DNA of 8,562 bases from contig JAITBH010000018.1 of assembly GCA_031283745.1 (NCBI GenBank), forward strand, positions 1 to 8,562, in the 5' to 3' direction. The notes below the pieces were generated by a model that ran no database searches, had not been told where the DNA came from, and worked only from the letters and a program-made list of their open reading frames with translations. How positions within the stretch are numbered: position 1 is the first letter of the stretch; each line of letters starts with the position of its first letter. The position numbers and the translations under genes are program-made. This DNA comes from Candidatus Ectomicrobium neotermitis. Its GTDB lineage: Bacteria > Elusimicrobiota > Endomicrobiia > Endomicrobiales > Endomicrobiaceae. Shown piece by piece: positions 5,638-8,562 of this stretch.

Positions 5638-8243
5638 CAGTTTAAGTATCCTTTTATGAAAGTTATCTCATCAGGTTTGTCTGCTGATATATCGGCTGTG
5701 ATGCTGTCTCCATCTTTTATCTCGCCGGATAATATCTTTGATGAAAGCGGGTTTAATAGGTAAGTCTGGACTGCTCTCTTGAGGGGTCTAGCGCCAAATG
5801 CCGGCTCATAACCTTTTGAAGCGATGAAATTTTTAGCTTTGTCGGACAAAACAATATCGATATGGCGTTGCAAAAGCCTTTTTTCAAAAGCTTTCAACTG
5901 AATTTCGACAATTGCCGCCAACTGCTCTGATGACAAGCGGTTGAAAATTATTATCTCGTCTATTCTGTTTAGAAACTCCGGGCGAAAGTGTTCTCTTAAC
6001 TCTGCCATAACCTTTTTCCTCATCTCGGCATAATCATCGGCATCAATAATATGGTGTGAGCCTATATTTGAGGTCATAATTATCACCGTGTTCTTAAAAT
6101 CCACAGTTCTCCCCTGCCCATCGGTCAGCCTGCCGTCGTCAAAAATCTGCAACATCACATTAAAAACCTCAGGGCTGGCTTTTTCTATCTCATCAAACAA
6201 AATCACCGAATAAGGCCGCCGCCGCACTGCCTCAGTCAACTGCCCGCCCTCCTCAAAACCCACATATCCCGGGGGCGCCCCTATCAATCTTGAGACGCTG
6301 TGCTTTTCCATATATTCAGACATATCTATGCGGACGATATTTCGCTCATCGTTAAACAAAATTTCAGCCAAAGCTTTGGCTAACTCGGTTTTGCCTACAC
6401 CTGTGGGACCTAAAAACAGGAATGTGCCTATTGGTTTGTTGGGGTCAGAAAGCCCCGAACGGGAGCGGCGGACAGCATTTGCTATCGAATTGATTGCTTC
6501 GTCTTGACCGATAACCCTCTCGTGGAGTTTGTTTTCAAGTTCTAAGAGCTTTTTCATCTCCCCTTCAAGCATTCTTGAAACAGGTATCCCTGTCCATTTA
6601 GAAATAACTTCCGTTATATCCTCCTCATCTACCTCTTCTTTGAGCATTTTGGCGTTTTTTTGAAGGGTGGAGAGCTTTTTGTTTTCTGTATCAAGAGCTT
6701 TTTGGGCCTGTGGAACTTTCCCGTAACGGTATTCGGCAACGGCGTTTAGGTCGCCCTGCCTTTCAAGCTTTTGCTCCTCTATTTTCATTGCCTCAATGTC
6801 TGACTTTAATTTCCGAATAATTGAAATGGACTCTTTTTCCTTTTCCCACTGAACCCTCATCTTTGCACCTTCAACTTTAAGCTTTTCAATCTCTTTATCC
6901 ATAGCAGCAAGTCTTTCTTTTGATGCCTCATCTGTCTCTTTTTTGACTGCCTGCCTCTCTATTTCAAGCTGGCGCAATCTGCGTTCAACAACATCAAGCT
7001 CGGCGGGCATAGAATCTATTTCTATTCTCAATCTGCTTGCCGCCTCGTCAACTAAGTCAATAGCTTTATCGGGCAAAAATCTATCGGCGATATATCTGGC
7101 ACTGAGTGTTGCGGCGGCAACCAAAGCCGAATCTTTAATTTTTACGCCGTGATGAACTTCGTATTTTTCTTTTATGCCTCTCAAAATCGTTATTGTGTCC
7201 TCAACGGACGGCTCGCCGACATAAACAGGCTGAAAACGTCTTTCTAAGGCTGCATCTTTTTCGATGTATTTGCGGTATTCATCAAGAGTGGTAGCCCCGA
7301 TCAATCTCAACTCGCCTCTTGCAAGCATTGGCTTTAACATGTTGGCAGCATCGACTGCCCCTTCGCTTGCACCCGCACCGACTATGGTGTGCAACTCGTC
7401 AATAAACAGGATTATCCTGCCGTTTGCACCCTGAATTTCTTTCAAAACTGCCTTGAGCCTATCCTCAAACTCGCCTCTATATTTAGCACCGGCTATCAAA
7501 GAACCCATATCTAAAGCTATGACTTTTTTATCTTTAAGCGTCTCGGGAATATCGCCGGAAATTATTCGCTGGGCTAAACCCTCAACTATTGCGGTTTTGC
7601 CTACACCCGGCTCGCCGATGATAACGGGATTATTTTTGGTGCGTCGAGACAAAACTTGAATGGCGCGTCTGATTTCCTCATCTCTGCCTATCACTGGATC
7701 CATCTTTCCCTGCTTGGCAAGTTCGGTTAAATCCCGCCCGTATTTTTCTAAAGCTTGATATTTGCCCTCAGGGTTTTGATCGGTCACCAAATGATCGCCC
7801 CTTATGACAGCCATTGCTTTAAGAATTGCGTCTTTGTTTAGACCGTATTTTTTCAAGATTTGAGAAGCGGGCGATTTTTCCTCCTCAACGGCAGTCAAGA
7901 TATGTTCGGTTGATACAAACTCGTCTTTTAGGTTTTTGGCAACTTTTTCGGCATTGGCAATAACCTTGTTTAGAGCGTTTGAAACATACTGATTTGCCCC
8001 TGTTGACTTGGGCTTTTTGTCTATTTCGGCGGTTATGTCTTTTATTATGTTTTCTAAAACTGATTTTTCTTGACCCGTCGCTGACGCTTTTTTGATTAAC
8101 GATGGGACAATGCCGTCCTCCTGCTTAACTAAAGCCAGCAGAAGATGTTCGCAGCTTAACTCTTGATTGCCGTATTCCGAGGCTATGCTTTGTGCATCAT
8201 TAAGCGCCTCCTGAGATTTGATAGTCCATTTAGATAAATTCAT
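5637..8243 (-). CDS. clpB: ATP-dependent chaperone ClpB (AAA+ disaggregase)
   Basis: ClpB is a hexameric cytoplasmic AAA+ machine that threads proteins out of aggregates with the help of DnaK. From the ATG at 8243 it has 868 residues, close to E. coli's 857. Domains: Clp N-terminal repeats (about 1-145); AAA-1 with Walker A GEPGVGKT (210-217), pore-loop AKYRGEFE (253-260, Tyr255), Walker B IILFIDE (277-283) and arginine finger near 335-336; a coiled-coil middle domain (about 405-535), which separates ClpB from ClpA; AAA-2 with Walker A GPTGVGKT (612-619), pore-loop GYVG (659-662), Walker B VILFDE (680-685) and sensor-2 GAR (817-819). No IGF/IGL ClpP-docking loop is seen, in keeping with a disaggregase. 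The frame stays open 36 codons further upstream, but that stretch is repeat-derived and the ATG at 8243 has an AAAGGAG site 6 nt upstream and the conserved family N-terminus, so it is the start. No CIRCE element was found. It heads a two-gene unit with the GT2 gene. Confidence 0.97.
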   Translation of the reverse strand: MNLSKWTIKSQEALNDAQSIASEYGNQELSCEHLLLALVKQEDGIVPSLIKKASATGQEKSVLENIIKDITAEIDKKPKSTGANQYVSNALNKVIANAEKVAKNLKDEFVSTEHILTAVEEEKSPASQILKKYGLNKDAILKAMAVIRGDHLVTDQNPEGKYQALEKYGRDLTELAKQGKMDPVIGRDEEIRRAIQVLSRRTKNNPVIIGEPGVGKTAIVEGLAQRIISGDIPETLKDKKVIALDMGSLIAGAKYRGEFEDRLKAVLKEIQGANGRIILFIDELHTIVGAGASEGAVDAANMLKPMLARGELRLIGATTLDEYRKYIEKDAALERRFQPVYVGEPSVEDTITILRGIKEKYEVHHGVKIKDSALVAAATLSARYIADRFLPDKAIDLVDEAASRLRIEIDSMPAELDVVERRLRQLEIERQAVKKETDEASKERLAAMDKEIEKLKVEGAKMRVQWEKEKESISIIRKLKSDIEAMKIEEQKLERQGDLNAVAEYRYGKVPQAQKALDTENKKLSTLQKNAKMLKEEVDEEDITEVISKWTGIPVSRMLEGEMKKLLELENKLHERVIGQDEAINSIANAVRRSRSGLSDPNKPIGTFLFLGPTGVGKTELAKALAEILFNDERNIVRIDMSEYMEKHSVSRLIGAPPGYVGFEEGGQLTEAVRRRPYSVILFDEIEKASPEVFNVMLQIFDDGRLTDGQGRTVDFKNTVIIMTSNIGSHHIIDADDYAEMRKKVMAELREHFRPEFLNRIDEIIIFNRLSSEQLAAIVEIQLKAFEKRLLQRHIDIVLSDKAKNFIASKGYEPAFGARPLKRAVQTYLLNPLSSKILSGEIKDGDSITADISADKPDEITFIKGYLN

Positions 8244-8249
8244 TTTTGA

Positions 8250-8256
8250 CTCCTTT
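8250..8256 (-). promoter_or_regulatory. Ribosome-binding site that fixes the clpB start
   Basis: AAAGGAG on the minus strand lies 6 nt before the ATG at 8243. It shows that the start is here and not at the in-frame ATG 108 bases further upstream, which lacks a comparable site. Confidence 0.8.
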
Positions 8257-8288
8257 TGTAACGGCTTTGCAGGCGTTCCACCTGAGTG

Positions 8289-8318
8289 ATTAGTGGTTAG
8301 TGGGTAGTGGTTAGTCAA
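8289..8318 (-). promoter_or_regulatory. Candidate clpB promoter with a spacer made of heptamer repeats
   Basis: On the minus strand TTGACT (8318-8313, 5 of 6 consensus matches) is separated by 18 bases from ACTAAT (8294-8289, 4 of 6). The start would fall near 8282, giving a leader of about 39 nt with the ribosome-binding site near its end. The spacer consists almost wholly of CCACTAA-type repeats. Pattern matching only; heat-shock sigma recognition was not evident. Confidence 0.3.
8290..8315. repeat. Heptamer tandem repeat, TTAGTGG, about 3.7 copies
   Basis: TTAGTGG (8290-8296), TTAGTGG (8297-8303), GTAGTGG (8304-8310) and partial TTAGT (8311-8315). It resembles the short heptanucleotide tandem repeats known from cyanobacterial and some other environmental genomes. 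It lies directly upstream of clpB and is long enough to be prone to copy-number slippage. Confidence 0.8.
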
Positions 8319-8364
8319 CGACAACAACCACGGCAACGACTTTAACGGCAAACCGCATTCTTAA

Positions 8365-8408
8365 CCCGCCAAAAGGAATTGGCGGGCGGGAGGGTTTGAA
8401 ACCCTCCC
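8365..8408. repeat. Two-hairpin palindromic (REP/MITE-like) intergenic element
   Basis: Hairpin 1: CCCGCCAA (8365-8372) and TTGGCGGG (8379-8386), loop AAGGAA. Hairpin 2: GGGAGGGTTT (8388-8397) and AAACCCTCCC (8399-8408), a perfect 10-bp inverted repeat around a single G. The two are separated by one base and have no U tract, so neither is a normal terminator. The compact, symmetric, GC-rich design between genes is what dispersed extragenic palindromes look like, but only one copy is present in the window. Confidence 0.6.
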
Positions 8409-8425
8409 CTACATTGGTCACCCGA

Positions 8426-8445
8426 GTGCCGTGCCGTGCCGTGCC
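8426..8445. repeat. GTGCC pentamer tandem repeat, four copies
   Basis: Four exact adjacent copies of GTGCC followed by a near-copy GTTCG. A short simple-sequence tract in non-coding DNA; no function is evident. Confidence 0.75.
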
Positions 8446-8449
8446 GTTC

Positions 8450-8464
8450 GTTGTTATCAACAAC
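8450..8464. repeat. Short perfect inverted repeat GTTGTT-ATC-AACAAC
   Basis: Two 6-base arms around a 3-base centre, lying just on the clpB side of the terminator. The near-symmetry resembles a small operator, but it is short enough to arise by chance in this CAAC-rich DNA. Confidence 0.3.
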
Positions 8465-8470
8465 CTATAA

Positions 8471-8504
8471 AAAAACCCCCTGCCTTCAGCAACAGGGGGT
8501 TTTT
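8471..8504. terminator. Bidirectional rho-independent terminator upstream of clpB
   Basis: AAAAACCCCCTG (8471-8482) and CAGGGGGTTTTT (8493-8504) form a perfect 12-bp stem with a 10-base loop and T tracts in both directions. No gene in the window ends here from the left, so it probably ends a leftward gene lying beyond position 8562 and insulates clpB from it. This implies clpB has its own promoter between here and 8243. Confidence 0.85.
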
Positions 8505-8562
8505 CTTTGATCTTTATTTTGTTTTGTAACTTGTCGTTGCCGTTCGCCGTGGTCGTTCCCTT

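Larger units (their letters stand above)
8244..8562. other. 319-base non-coding, repeat-rich region upstream of clpB
   Basis: No credible gene is seen on either strand. In order from clpB it holds the ribosome-binding site, a heptamer tandem repeat, a low-complexity stretch rich in CAAC/CGGCAACG (8316-8353), a two-hairpin palindromic element, a GTGCC array, a short inverted repeat and a terminator. An 11-bp inverted repeat brackets it: ACGGCAACGAC at 8330-8340 and its complement at 8533-8543. The same CGGCAACG wording recurs in the yajC-secD gap. Confidence 0.7.

Noticed and set aside
8244..8351. A 36-residue N-terminal extension of ClpB from an upstream in-frame ATG
   Set aside because: The extension is a translation of the heptamer repeat and other low-complexity DNA, has no ribosome-binding site of note, and the conserved ClpB N-terminus begins at 8243 with a strong site 6 nt upstream.
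8281..8430. Possible CIRCE (HrcA) operator upstream of clpB, suggested by GAGTG strings
   Set aside because: Neither GAGTGAT (8284-8290) nor GAGTGCC (8424-8430) has the TTAGCACTC-N9-GAGTGCTAA arrangement.
8289..8464. CRISPR array
   Set aside because: The repeats are 5-7 bp adjacent tandem units or single palindromes, with no regularly spaced 25-40 bp repeats, no unique spacers and no cas genes.

Overview
The window reads as chromosomal DNA from a diderm (Gram-negative-type) bacterium of moderate GC. The main reason is the start of a Kdo transferase gene (waaA/kdtA), which implies lipid A-based LPS, next to a complete yajC-secD-secF set. I cannot name the lineage from sequence alone. The overall style (several intergenic palindromes and short tandem repeats, a lone PTS EIIA, a stand-alone cobalamin-enzyme-like domain protein) would fit an environmental or candidate-phylum genome, but that is inference.

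Layout, left to right. Positions 1-4165 hold a leftward (minus-strand) cluster read in the order yajC, secD, secF, a 190-residue protein resembling the methionine synthase activation domain, then waaA, which runs off the left edge. Junctions after secD are tight: 14 nt between secD and secF, a 1-nt TAATG overlap between secF and the 190-residue gene, and 40 nt before waaA. The 183-nt gap between yajC and secD is unusual and contains a hairpin and a tandem 38-bp repeat. Positions 4166-4361 form a divergent intergenic region with one candidate promoter on each side. Positions 4362-4805 encode a PTS EIIA protein on the plus strand. It ends at a hairpin terminator (about 4835-4864) that also serves the convergent leftward pair clpB-glycosyltransferase (8243-4888), whose genes overlap by 1 nt. 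Positions 8244-8562 are non-coding and packed with short repeats, palindromes and a terminator.

Functionally, YajC, SecD and SecF are accessory membrane subunits of the Sec translocon that use proton-motive force to help pull secreted proteins across the inner membrane. ClpB is the AAA+ disaggregase that works with DnaK. The GT2 enzyme and WaaA point to envelope glycan synthesis. The EIIA is a phosphocarrier without visible partners here.

The genes are mostly housekeeping and I found no clear new defence or mobile system. The less ordinary material is (i) the 190-residue protein with a degenerate AdoMet-binding region inside a sec/LPS cluster, and (ii) the repeats between genes, especially a heptamer repeat that forms the spacer of a candidate clpB promoter and a two-hairpin palindromic element beside it.
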